Assembly (NCBI GenBank): GCA_963817035.1
Contig: CAWFMM010000003.1
Span: forward strand, 992,001-1,056,000
Reading direction: 5' to 3'
Length of the DNA stretch: 64,000 nt
Source: AC-49 sp963817035
GTDB lineage: Bacteria; Actinomycetota; Thermoleophilia; Solirubrobacterales; Solirubrobacteraceae
Positions 25,035 through 33,761 of this stretch are shown here, piece by piece. A program made the translations under genes and the position numbers. Under the pieces are notes generated by a model. It saw only the letters and a list, made by a program, of their open reading frames with translations. It was not told the origin of the DNA and did no database searches. Within the stretch, counting starts at the first letter, position 1; each line of letters begins with the position of its first letter.

Positions 25035-25951
25035 GGCGTCAGTGCCCGGAGCGCACGTTCGGCGTAGCCGGGGGCCGGATCGTCGAGTGCCGTGCGTAGC
25101 GCCGTCGCCAGGTCATCGCTGACCAGTCGCTCGTCGAGCCCGCGCGCGAGGCCCAGCGCGACGTACGGCCCGGGCGCGGGGGCGCTGACCATGACGCAGC
25201 CGTCGGCCAGCGCCTCGAGCGGCGCGAGCCCGTAGTCCTCGTAGAGTGGCGCCGCCACGAACACGCACGCGCGGCGCAGCAGCGCACGGTAATCGTCGGG
25301 CGCGAGCCGCCCGGGGTAGCGCACGCCGGTCGCGGGCCGGGCCTCCGGTGCGCTGGGGTGCAGGCCGCAGACCACGAGCTCCTCACCCTCGCGTCGGGCT
25401 CGGGCCCAGGCGTCGAGGATCCGTTGCAGCCCCTTCTTGCGCGGGTCGGCGGCGTAGGTGATCGCCGCGATGTCCCGCGTCGCCCCGGGCTCGCCGCTCG
25501 GCTCGACGGGGACCCCGACGACGACCGTCGGCGCGTTGGCCTGGTAGGGGGCATCGGGGGCGCCGACCGCGGTCGGTACGAGCAGCGGCGCCTGGCGCAG
25601 ACGCCGGCGTTCGAGCGGGCGCTGCCAGAACCCATGGCGCCCGCGCCGGTTCTCCGAGGCCAGCGCGTCGTAGCGGATCGCTCCGGGGCGCGGCCACAGC
25701 AGCGCCGCGGTCGACGACGAGTAGACGATCGCGCGGGGCGCGTGGCGGGCGATCCCGTCACGCGCGGCGCGCCGCGCCGCCCGGGCCCAGAGGAGGTCGG
25801 TCAGCGCCAGCGTGCGCACCTGGCCCGGCGGCGCGGCGGCCACGACCTCGACGTCCGCTCCCGCCCGGCGCAACGATCCCGCGAGCTCGGCGTCGAACGC
25901 GCGCAGCCCGGCGGTCGATCCGAGCGACACGATCAGCACATCGGTCGCCAC
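24971..25951 (-). CDS. Glycosyltransferase, GT4-like
   Basis: The 326-residue protein has a two-domain GT-B layout. The C-terminal half carries AITYAADPRKKGLQRILDAW and, near the end, AAPLYEDYGLAPLEALADGC, the EX7E-type region that binds the sugar nucleotide in GT4 enzymes. Start is GTG 25951, six bases after the preceding membrane-protein gene. It is the last gene of the probable minus-strand operon with the mannosyltransferase and trehalose-phosphatase. Donor and acceptor sugars are not known. It overlaps polX by 64 bases, tail to tail. Confidence 0.82.
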   Translation of the reverse strand: MATDVLIVSLGSTAGLRAFDAELAGSLRRAGADVEVVAAAPPGQVRTLALTDLLWARAARRAARDGIARHAPRAIVYSSSTAALLWPRPGAIRYDALASENRRGRHGFWQRPLERRRLRQAPLLVPTAVGAPDAPYQANAPTVVVGVPVEPSGEPGATRDIAAITYAADPRKKGLQRILDAWARARREGEELVVCGLHPSAPEARPATGVRYPGRLAPDDYRALLRRACVFVAAPLYEDYGLAPLEALADGCVMVSAPAPGPYVALGLARGLDERLVSDDLATALRTALDDPAPGYAERALRALTPYRRDVVDAVVAAELLPALLD

Positions 25952-25957
25952 AGAGAC

Positions 25958-26488
25958 CTACGTGCCCTCGCTGCCGTTGAGCGACGGCACCTCGCGACGC
26001 ATGCCCGGCGTGCGCTTGAGCGCCATCGGGCGCACCGGCGACGTGTCCTCGACGAAGAACGTCACGCCATCGCGCTCCTCGACCGCAAGCACCGCACTGT
26101 CCTGCTTGCGCCACGACAGCGCCCAGATGATCGCGAACCCCGTCGCGACGGCGGGGATCTTCGGCGACAGGACGCCGAGCCCGGCGGCGATCACCGTCGC
26201 GGCGACCAGCGGCCACAGCCGGTTGAGCGTGACCGCCGCGGGGCGATGCTCGGGCATCGACGTCGCGACCTTCGCGTCGGCGAGCAGGCGCCCGATCGCG
26301 GTCGTGACGCTCGGGCGTCGTCCGATGATCGCGCCGAGGATCGCGGCGACGAACCACCAGCCCGCGCCGATGATGGCGACGTTGGGATCGTCGCCCTGTG
26401 ACGCGGTCCCGAGCGTGACGGTCGCCAGCACTGTCGCGGCGCCGGCGCTGAGCATCACCGTCGTGCGCAGGAAATCGACAAAGCGCAC
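25958..26488 (-). CDS. Hypothetical membrane protein
   Basis: The 176-residue protein has about four hydrophobic helices in two pairs (near residues 8-55 and 90-125). A soluble C-terminal tail of some 45 residues follows and contains ERDGVTFFVEDTSPVRPMAL. I do not recognise a family. Its GTG start at 26488 touches the stop of the trehalose-phosphatase gene, so it is translated with it, and the glycosyltransferase follows. A role in export or assembly of a glycan is possible but unproven. Confidence 0.65.
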   Translation of the reverse strand: MRFVDFLRTTVMLSAGAATVLATVTLGTASQGDDPNVAIIGAGWWFVAAILGAIIGRRPSVTTAIGRLLADAKVATSMPEHRPAAVTLNRLWPLVAATVIAAGLGVLSPKIPAVATGFAIIWALSWRKQDSAVLAVEERDGVTFFVEDTSPVRPMALKRTPGMRREVPSLNGSEGT

Positions 26489-27307
26489 TTATTGGTCCTT
26501 CTCGGCTGCCAGCATCTCGAGCAGGCGGCGGACACCGACCGGGCCGTCGACGAGGACGTCGGCCGCAGCCTCGAGCTCGGCCGGGGTCTCGTCGGAACGA
26601 ACACCGATGCAGAGTGCGCGGACCAGCCGGTCGCGGCTGACCAGCGCGCGCATCGCGGCGAACGCGTCGACGTCGGTGAGGTCGTCGCCGACGTAGAGCG
26701 CCGAGTCGACGGTGACCTCGCGCAGCAGCTTCGTCACGCCGCGGCCCTTGTCGATCGGCACATCCGGGCGGACCTCGAGCACCTTGCGTCCCCAGTGGAT
26801 GACGAACCCCTCCTGCTGGGCGCGCAGCGCGAGCTCGCGGACCGCCTCGTGCGCCGCGTCCTCGTCGGGCGCGCCACGCCAGTGGAAGGCGGCGATGACG
26901 TCCTTGTCCTCGACGCGTACGCGCAGACCGCGCAGCTCGGGCGTCATCGCCGCGGCGGCGAACGCCTGCACGCGCAGCGCCCAGGCAGAGATCTCCGGAT
27001 CGGTCTGGGGTGTCACGGCGCCGCCGCGCAGGATCTCCGCTCCGTGGTTGCCGACGTAGTTGATCGAACCGAGTGAGACGATCCGCCGCGCGATCGCCGC
27101 GCGGCGCCCGCTCACGCAGGCTACGAGCCCGTAGCGCCGCGCGACTGCGATCAGCGGCGTCCGCGTGCTGTCGGGCACGTGGGCGTCGTCGGCGTGGCGC
27201 ACGATCGGGGCCAGCGTGCCGTCGACATCGAGCAGCACGGCGCCGCGCTCCGGGTTGGCGAGCCAGGGCGCGATCGCCTCGTGCAGCGGGGTGTCACCAG
27301 CGGACAT
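26489..27307 (-). CDS. otsB: Trehalose-6-phosphate phosphatase
   Basis: The 272-residue enzyme is a HAD-family phosphatase of the OtsB type, which converts trehalose 6-phosphate to trehalose. The nucleophile motif is DVDGTLAP with Asp27 and Asp29. SGRR follows near residue 67, then NHGAE near 88, the substrate cap, and LYVGDDLTDVDAF with the metal-binding acids near 204. No otsA gene is visible in the window. It lies 18 bases after the MptB-like gene and shares its transcript with the membrane protein and glycosyltransferase. Confidence 0.88.
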   Translation of the reverse strand: MSAGDTPLHEAIAPWLANPERGAVLLDVDGTLAPIVRHADDAHVPDSTRTPLIAVARRYGLVACVSGRRAAIARRIVSLGSINYVGNHGAEILRGGAVTPQTDPEISAWALRVQAFAAAAMTPELRGLRVRVEDKDVIAAFHWRGAPDEDAAHEAVRELALRAQQEGFVIHWGRKVLEVRPDVPIDKGRGVTKLLREVTVDSALYVGDDLTDVDAFAAMRALVSRDRLVRALCIGVRSDETPAELEAAADVLVDGPVGVRRLLEMLAAEKDQ

Positions 27308-27325
27308 GCGTCCATTCTCCCCCCA

Positions 27326-28642
27326 TCAGCCCAGCAGGAACGGGATCCGGGTTGCGACGACGAACACGGTGAACAGGACCGTCACTCCGCGCAGCGACCG
27401 GCTGGTGCCGACGGCGGCCAGCGGCAGCGCCCAGACGATGTACCAGGGCAGCAGCCATGTCGTCCCGATCAGCACCGCGAGCGTGGCCCAGCCCGCGGCG
27501 GCGATCCAGTCGTATCCGCGCCATGCGATCCACAGCGCCCAGGCGACTCCCGCGAGCACGAACGCGTCGGCCAACAGGCGCGCGGTGTCGGTGAAGCGCA
27601 GCTGCCCGAAGACGTGATTGGAGACCTGCACCGGCACCGCGTGGGCGGCGACGTAGCTCGTCGCCGGCAACGTCTCGATGAAGCCGCCGCCGCCAAACGC
27701 GATCGCGGCGACCAGCGCGATGAACACGACCGCGACCACCGCGCCGGTCAGCCCGCGCCGGCGGTCCTGGCAGCCGATCAGCGCGAACGGCGCCATCACG
27801 CCCATCGAGATCTTCGCTCCGGCCGCGAGCGTGATCGCGGCCATGCCGCTGAGCTCGCGTTGGCGCAGGACGAGGCCGATCCCGATCAGCGCCGGAAGCA
27901 TGATCAGCAGGTCGTTGTGACCGCCGCCGACCTCGAACACGAGCAGCGCCGGGTTGAGGCCGACGAACGCGATCGCCATCTTCGGATCGACGTCGCGAAC
28001 CTGGGCCAGCCGCCAGACCAGCCCGCAGATCACAAGGCTCGCGGCGAAGGTGAGGATCTTGAACGTCCACACCATGCCGGCGATGCCGAGCGGGACCAGG
28101 GCGTAGGAGAAGACGGTGAACAGCGGTCCGTAGGCGGACTTGACGTTGTGCCACTGCAGCAGCGGGCGGATCTGATCGTGAGCGAGCGCGGCCGCCCAGC
28201 CGTGGGCGTAGGGGTCGGTGTGGTGCAGAACGCCCTCGCGGGCGAAGCCGACATAGCCGAGCACGTCGGAGGAGAACAGCGGCGGGCCGAGCAGGAAGAC
28301 CGCGTTGGCGACGACGATCGCAGTGACGACGACGGGGGTGCGCACCGCGCTCACGCACGCCAGGGCGATCAGCCAGCAGACGGCCAGCGCGATCAGCACG
28401 CCGCCGAGGTCCTGCCACGTCGTCGGCTCCCCGAGGTTGAGGCCCTGAAGCGGCCCGGCGAGCCAGCCCGGGAACTGATGGCGGCCGGCGGGCACCAGGA
28501 ACGACGGTGCCGCGGCGGCGTCGACGACGATCACGATCGAGGCGGCGATCAGGCCGAGCAGCGCAACGATGCCTGTCGTCTCGAGCAGCGCTGCGCGCCA
28601 GCCACGCCGGGCGATCGGGAGCGCTGCGGCGATTTCGGGCAC
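27326..28642 (-). CDS. Polyprenol-phosphomannose-dependent mannosyltransferase, MptB/DUF2029-like
   Basis: The 438-residue protein has about 12 transmembrane helices and the layout of GT-C mannosyltransferases such as MptA and MptB. Loop 1 carries the acidic catalytic region (PPLFSSDVLGYVGFAREGVL, then HHTDPYAHG). SAYGPLFTVFSYALVP and VGGGHNDLLIMLPALIG are further conserved loops. These enzymes take mannose from polyprenyl phosphate outside the membrane, matching the Dpm1-like gene at 22.5 kb. The start is GTG 28642. The precise glycan is unknown. Confidence 0.82.
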   Translation of the reverse strand: MPEIAAALPIARRGWRAALLETTGIVALLGLIAASIVIVVDAAAAPSFLVPAGRHQFPGWLAGPLQGLNLGEPTTWQDLGGVLIALAVCWLIALACVSAVRTPVVVTAIVVANAVFLLGPPLFSSDVLGYVGFAREGVLHHTDPYAHGWAAALAHDQIRPLLQWHNVKSAYGPLFTVFSYALVPLGIAGMVWTFKILTFAASLVICGLVWRLAQVRDVDPKMAIAFVGLNPALLVFEVGGGHNDLLIMLPALIGIGLVLRQRELSGMAAITLAAGAKISMGVMAPFALIGCQDRRRGLTGAVVAVVFIALVAAIAFGGGGFIETLPATSYVAAHAVPVQVSNHVFGQLRFTDTARLLADAFVLAGVAWALWIAWRGYDWIAAAGWATLAVLIGTTWLLPWYIVWALPLAAVGTSRSLRGVTVLFTVFVVATRIPFLLG

Positions 28643-28667
28643 GCCCGAAGTGTGCCCGAGCGGGACG

Positions 28668-29558
28668 TCAGGCGGGCAGACCGTGTTCGAGCGCGCCCTT
28701 GACGGCGGCGTCGAGCGTGTTGAGGCGATAGAGCGTGAGCGCCTCGGCGCTGGCGAAGCGCCGGGGGTGGGCGGGCCCCGATTCCCCGTGGTGAAGCAGG
28801 ACGCAGTGGGTCAGTTCGAGGCGGCGGGTGTCGTCGAGCCCGAGCTTTGCGGCGCGCTCGTCGAGCATCCGCACGCCGAGCGTGATGTGGCCGAGCATCC
28901 GCCCCTCGTCACTGACCGTGATCTCGGCGCCGTAGGTGAACTCGCGGGTCTTGCCGAGATCGTGGACGAGGGCCGCGCAGATCAGCAGGTCCTGGCGCAG
29001 CCGCGGATGCAGGACGCAGGTCTCGAGCGCGAGCGTGGCCACGGCGACCGTGTGCTCGAGCAGGCCGCCGAGGTAGGCGTGGTGGCCGCCGCGCGTGCAC
29101 GGTGCCTGCCGCCACTGCGCGCGCAGGTCGTCGTCACCGAGCAGCGCGTGCAGCAGCGCGGCGTAGCCCGGGTCGTGGACCTCGGCGGCCAGGTGCTCGA
29201 GGAAGCCGTCGAGCTCGTCGAGGTCGCGGTAGGCGACGGGCAGGAACTCGGCCGGGTCGGCCGCGACGCCCTCGGCGCGCGAGATCGCCCGCAGCTCGAC
29301 CTGCAGCTCGTCTCGAAAGCGCTCGACTCGGCCGGTCACGCGCACGAGGTCGCCGCGATCGAAGCGACCGGCCAGCGTGTCGGCATCTCGGAACGCGCGC
29401 GCCTGCACGCTGCCGGTCTTGTCGCGCAGCTCGACCGCCAGGTAGGGGGCGCCGGCGCGCGTCGTCAGCCGATCCTTGCGCGTGCACGCGAACGTGCCGA
29501 CGAGCTCCTGTCCGGGGCGCAGTGTGGCGATCGTCGGAAGTTCGGCGGTGGCGGCCAT
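28668..29558 (-). CDS. YhaM-like 3'-5' exoribonuclease, OB fold plus HD domain
   Basis: From ATG 29558 the protein has 296 residues. Residues 10-95 are an OB fold of the tRNA-anticodon/replication-factor type (LAVELRDKTGSVQARAFRDA). The second half is an HD domain with GGHHAYLGGLLEHTVAVATL, AALVHDLGKTREF and HCVLLHHGE. This order is that of YhaM/CBF1, which trims RNA or single-stranded DNA 3' ends with a metal. The open frame upstream of 29558 is antisense to the PAC2 gene. It sits 25 bases before the MptB-like gene on the same strand. Confidence 0.85.
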   Translation of the reverse strand: MAATAELPTIATLRPGQELVGTFACTRKDRLTTRAGAPYLAVELRDKTGSVQARAFRDADTLAGRFDRGDLVRVTGRVERFRDELQVELRAISRAEGVAADPAEFLPVAYRDLDELDGFLEHLAAEVHDPGYAALLHALLGDDDLRAQWRQAPCTRGGHHAYLGGLLEHTVAVATLALETCVLHPRLRQDLLICAALVHDLGKTREFTYGAEITVSDEGRMLGHITLGVRMLDERAAKLGLDDTRRLELTHCVLLHHGESGPAHPRRFASAEALTLYRLNTLDAAVKGALEHGLPA

Positions 29559-29642
29559 CGGCGACGTCGATGATCGGGGTTGGGCCGGATGGTCGAGCGC
29601 CCAGCGACCGGCGGGCGTCGGCCCATCCTGTACCGTGAACCC

Positions 29643-30512
29643 ATGCAGCCCCTGCTCTGGGATCGCCGTCCAGACGGCCTTCGCGCCCCCGCCCTGCTGT
29701 GCGCGTTCACCGGTTGGAACGACGCCGGCGACGCCGCGTCGGCCGCGCTGAGCTTCATCGGGACGAGCCTCGGCGCGACGCGCTTCGCGCGGATCGATCC
29801 CGAGGAGTTCTTCGACTTCCAGGCGCAGCGGCCTCGGATCACGCTCACCGAGTCCCGGGTCCGCGAGATCGAGTGGCCGCAGGTCGAGGTCTTCGAGGCG
29901 CGCGTTCCGCGCGCGCACCGCGACCTGATCCTGCTCCAGGGTCCCGAGCCATCGATGCGCTGGCGCACCTTCACCTCGCTGATCGTCGATCTCGCCGAGG
30001 CGCTCGGCGTGCAGGTCGTGATCACGCTCGGCGCGCTGCTCGCCGACGTGCCCCACACGATGCCCGTCCACGTGACCGGGATCACCTCCGACGAGTCGCT
30101 CGTCGGGCGGCTGGATCTGCGGATGAGCAGCTCGTACGAGGGCCCGACCGGAATCACCGGCGTCCTGCACGCCGCGTGTGCCGAGGCTGGACTGCCGTCG
30201 GCCGGGCTCTGGGCGAGCGTGCCGCACTACGTCGCCGCCGCGCCGAACCCCAAGGCGGCGTTGGCACTGGTCCGCAAGGTCGAAGGCCTGGTCGGGATCG
30301 CCGTCGACGCGACCGAGCTCGAGACCGCGTCGGCTGAGTACGAGCGCCAGGTCGGGCTCGCGGTGCAATCAGACCCCGAGGTCCAGGCGTTCGTGGAGCG
30401 ATTGGAGCAGGCGGCCGAGGACGAGGGCGACCCGACGGAGCTGCCGTCGGGCGACCTGTTGGCGCGGGAGTTCCAGCGATTCTTGCGCCAGCGCGGCGAC
30501 GACGAGTCGTAG
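29643..30512 (+). CDS. PAC2 family protein
   Basis: ATG 29643 gives a 289-residue protein. It has the start of the PAC2 (proteasome assembly chaperone 2) family, RAPALLCAFTGWNDAGDAAS, then a purine-nucleoside-phosphorylase-like fold with VVITLGALLADVPHTMPV and SSYEGPTGITGVLHAAC. In actinobacteria this family is widespread and its function is not established, although some members lie near proteasome genes. No proteasome gene is present here. The gene is divergent from the YhaM-like gene, 84 bases away. The C-terminus is rich in acidic residues. Confidence 0.88.
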   Translation: MQPLLWDRRPDGLRAPALLCAFTGWNDAGDAASAALSFIGTSLGATRFARIDPEEFFDFQAQRPRITLTESRVREIEWPQVEVFEARVPRAHRDLILLQGPEPSMRWRTFTSLIVDLAEALGVQVVITLGALLADVPHTMPVHVTGITSDESLVGRLDLRMSSSYEGPTGITGVLHAACAEAGLPSAGLWASVPHYVAAAPNPKAALALVRKVEGLVGIAVDATELETASAEYERQVGLAVQSDPEVQAFVERLEQAAEDEGDPTELPSGDLLAREFQRFLRQRGDDES

Positions 30513-30535
30513 AACCCGGCACGCCAAAACACGCC

Positions 30536-33500
30536 CTACCGCTCGGCCGCCGGGCACACGATCCGGTAGTCGCACATCGAGCACGCGGGGTAGGACGGGG
30601 TCGGCTCGAAGCCCTGGCCGAGGATGCCGCCGGCGACTTCGGCGACCGTTTCGGTGATCCAGTCGCGGTCGATCTCGGCGGTCGGGACGGGAACCTTCTG
30701 GTCGTCGAGGACGTAGTGGTAGCTCTGGCGGTGGGCATCGATGTCCCACGCCTCGCGTGACGCGACGGCGTACAACGACAGCTGAACGTCGTCGCGCAGC
30801 TGCGCCGCCGACTTCGGCCGTCCGGTCTTGTAGTCGATCAGCTCGTAGCCGCCGTCGGGCAGGCGGTCGACGCGGTCGACGCGGCCCCGCAGCGTGTGGC
30901 GGCCGAGGCGGAACTGGAAGGCGCGCTCGAGCCAGATCGGCTCGGTCTCCTCTTCGACGAACCGCTCGTGGTAGCGGCGCAGCGCGGCGTCGGCCTTGCC
31001 GCGCAGCTGGCGCTCCTCCTCGCTGCCGCCGAGCCCGCTGCGTCGCCAGCTCACTTCGAGCAGGCCGAGGAGATCGTCGAGCGAGCGCGCCCGGTGTTCG
31101 CCCGGCGCGCCGCCGTCGGCGTGGTAGCGCTCGAGCACCTGGTGCACGACGATCCCGAAGCGCTGGTAGACCGTCGGCTCGCTCGGGATCCGAAAGACGC
31201 GGGCGAACTTGTACTTCAGGGGACAGGTCCGGTAGGTGTCGATGTCCGATGCGCTCAGCGCAAGTCCCTCGCCGCGGCGGGGCAGGAACGCCTCCAGCGA
31301 CGGCTCGTCGCGCGCCGCGACCACCGCCGTGCGGGCGCGCAGGTCGGCATCGGCGCCGAGCAGCACGTCGTCGAGCGGGCTCGTCTCGAGGATCTCGCGC
31401 TGCTGCGATGTCGCGGCCTGGAGGATCGAGGCGTTGATCTGTGGCAGTGCTTCCTCGATCGTCTGGCTCTCAGGCAGCGCGAGCAGCGCCGCGAGCTTGA
31501 CGAGTTCGAGATAGCGAACGGCGCCGTGGGCGACGTCGACGTCGGTGTCGAGCCGCAGCTCGCCGAGGCGGGCGCCGACGCGCGGGATGCCGGCGATCAG
31601 CTCGTCGCGCAGCGCGGTGAACGTCGCGTGCAGGGTCTCGTCAGGCCCGAACAGCTCCTCGTCGCGCAGCTCCCACTGCGCGCCGAGCGCGACTCGTGCC
31701 TCCTCGGCGAACGGCGACGGCTGCTGCGGCGCGCCGCGCTCGGCGCGCGCGCTGTACGCCAGCGTCAACGTGCTGCGTGCCCGCGTCATCGCGACGTGCA
31801 TCAGTCGACGCATCCCGGCCAGGTGGGCGTCGCGCGTGTCGGGCGGCAGCTCCTCGGCGAGCAACGCGTCGGGGATTGGGTCAGCGAGCACCCGCCGGGC
31901 GCCGGGCATCCGCGAGGAGTGCAGGCCGCAGACGAAGATGTGGTCGAACTCCAACCCTTTGGCCGCGTGCATCGCCATCACCGCGACCGCGTCGGGGTGG
32001 GCCTCGCGGTCGGGTTCCTCCTCGCGCAGCCCCGCCTCGGCGACCGCGCCGATGTAGCGGGCGAACTCGCGCGCCGTGGCCTGCGGGGCGCGGCGCGCGA
32101 AGGCGGCGGCGAGCTCGGTCAGCCGCGACAGTCCGCGCAGGCGTTCGACGACGTCGGCCTGGGCGGCGAACAGCTGCTGACGGCGCAGGCCGAGGCGCTC
32201 GATCAGCCGGTGGACGTAGAGATCGGGGCGCGACGAGTCGAGTGCCGCCTCGGCAGCCCGATGGAGCTTGAGGAACTGGAGGATCCGCTCGCGCGCCTCG
32301 GGCGGGATCTGCGGTGACTCGGTCGCCGCGACGAGCGCGCCGACCATGTCGAGCTTGCGTCGCCGTGCGATCTGGATGCATCGCGCGAGGTCGATCGAAC
32401 GCAGGCCGATCGGAGCGCGGGCCAGCGCGCGGACGACCGCGCCGGCGTCGCCGGGATCGACGAGCAGCCGCAGCCACGCCAACACGTCGCGGACCTCGGC
32501 GCGCTGGAAGAACGCCGCGGCGCCGACCAACCGAAACGGCACCGCGCGCTCCTGTAACGCGAGCCCGAGCGCCTGTCCCTCACCGCGGACCGAGCGCACG
32601 AGCACGGCGATCCGCTCGGGCCGCTGACCGGCGCGGATCAGCCGCCCGATCTCGGCCGCGACGGCCTGGGCCTGGGCCCGCTCGCTCGTGCAGTTCCAGA
32701 ACGCGACACCGCCGCCCGGCGTGCCGGTCAGCGGCTTGTCGATGCGCTCGGCGTTGGGAGCGATGACCGCGTGGGCGGCGTCGAGGATCCGCTGCGGACA
32801 GCGGATCGATCGCTCGAGCACGAGCGTCGTCGCGCCGTCGTGGCGGACCTGGAAGTCGCGCAGGTTGCGCGTCGACGCGCCGCGCATGCGGTGCAGCGAC
32901 TGGTCGTCGTCGCCCGTCGCGGTGATCGCGCCGGTGTCGCCGGCCAGCGTCCCGAGCAGCCGGACCTGGGCGAGGCTCAAGTCCTGGAGCTCGTCGACGA
33001 GAACGTGCGCGTGGCGAGCCGCGGTGCGCTCGCGGACGTCGCCGCGCTCGTCGAGCAGGCGCTGGGTGCGCAGGACGAGGTCGCCGGTGTCGAGCAGCCC
33101 CTGCTCGGTCAGCAACCGGTCGTGGGCGTGATAGAGCCCGGCGAACTCGCGCTCGCGATCGGCGTGGGCGTCGTCGGCCGGCAGCGCCGCGGCCCACTCG
33201 CCGAAGCGCTGCGCGGTGACCAGCTCGTCCTTGAGCCGGTCGATGCGCGAGACGACGCCGGCGAGCATCGCCGCCGGGTCGCCGCTGAAGTCGTGGCTGC
33301 GGATCACGAGGTCGTCGACGCGTGCGAGCAGCATCGCGAGGCGGTCGGCGGTGGTGGCGGGGGCGACGAACGGGTCGAGGTCGGCCTCCAGCGCCTCGTC
33401 GCGCAGCAGCCGCGCACAGAAGCCGGGAACCGTCGTGACGTGGAGCTCCTCGAACGCGCGGTCGCCGAGGCGATCCTCGATCCGGACGCGCAGATCGTCG

Positions 33501-33676
33501 GCCGCGCCCGGCGAGAGCGTCAGGACGAGGATCGCCTCGGCCACCATCCCCGACGCGACGAGCCATGCGAAGCGTTCGACGAGCAGCGTCGTCTTGCCCG
33601 TTCCGGCGCCGCCGAGGACGAGCAGCGGCCCGCCCGAATGGCTGACGGCGGTCTGGAACGGGTCCGGATCGGGCAC
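30536..33676 (-). CDS. UvrD/Rep-type helicase fused to a RecB-like Fe-S nuclease
   Basis: The 1046-residue protein joins two activities. Residues 1 to about 680 are an SF1A helicase, with Walker A GGAGTGKTT at Lys28, VLVDELQDLS near 228, TGDDDQSLHRMRGA, and MAMHAAKGLEFDHIFVCGL as motif V/VI region. The C-terminal 250 residues are a PD-(D/E)XK nuclease with ELIDYKTGRPK. An iron-sulphur frame is formed by TCPLKYKFAR and the end segment CSMCDYRIVC. It resembles AddA and AddB fused and shortened, so a role in double-strand-break processing is likely. Start is GTG 33676. Confidence 0.9.
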   Translation of the reverse strand: MPDPDPFQTAVSHSGGPLLVLGGAGTGKTTLLVERFAWLVASGMVAEAILVLTLSPGAADDLRVRIEDRLGDRAFEELHVTTVPGFCARLLRDEALEADLDPFVAPATTADRLAMLLARVDDLVIRSHDFSGDPAAMLAGVVSRIDRLKDELVTAQRFGEWAAALPADDAHADREREFAGLYHAHDRLLTEQGLLDTGDLVLRTQRLLDERGDVRERTAARHAHVLVDELQDLSLAQVRLLGTLAGDTGAITATGDDDQSLHRMRGASTRNLRDFQVRHDGATTLVLERSIRCPQRILDAAHAVIAPNAERIDKPLTGTPGGGVAFWNCTSERAQAQAVAAEIGRLIRAGQRPERIAVLVRSVRGEGQALGLALQERAVPFRLVGAAAFFQRAEVRDVLAWLRLLVDPGDAGAVVRALARAPIGLRSIDLARCIQIARRRKLDMVGALVAATESPQIPPEARERILQFLKLHRAAEAALDSSRPDLYVHRLIERLGLRRQQLFAAQADVVERLRGLSRLTELAAAFARRAPQATAREFARYIGAVAEAGLREEEPDREAHPDAVAVMAMHAAKGLEFDHIFVCGLHSSRMPGARRVLADPIPDALLAEELPPDTRDAHLAGMRRLMHVAMTRARSTLTLAYSARAERGAPQQPSPFAEEARVALGAQWELRDEELFGPDETLHATFTALRDELIAGIPRVGARLGELRLDTDVDVAHGAVRYLELVKLAALLALPESQTIEEALPQINASILQAATSQQREILETSPLDDVLLGADADLRARTAVVAARDEPSLEAFLPRRGEGLALSASDIDTYRTCPLKYKFARVFRIPSEPTVYQRFGIVVHQVLERYHADGGAPGEHRARSLDDLLGLLEVSWRRSGLGGSEEERQLRGKADAALRRYHERFVEEETEPIWLERAFQFRLGRHTLRGRVDRVDRLPDGGYELIDYKTGRPKSAAQLRDDVQLSLYAVASREAWDIDAHRQSYHYVLDDQKVPVPTAEIDRDWITETVAEVAGGILGQGFEPTPSYPACSMCDYRIVCPAAER

Positions 33677-33761
33677 CTACCTAGGATATGTCCCTGATGG
33701 CGACCCCGACCGAGCTGCTTGACCCGGGTTCCCTCGCTCGTCTGGCCTGGGTGCCGTCGGC

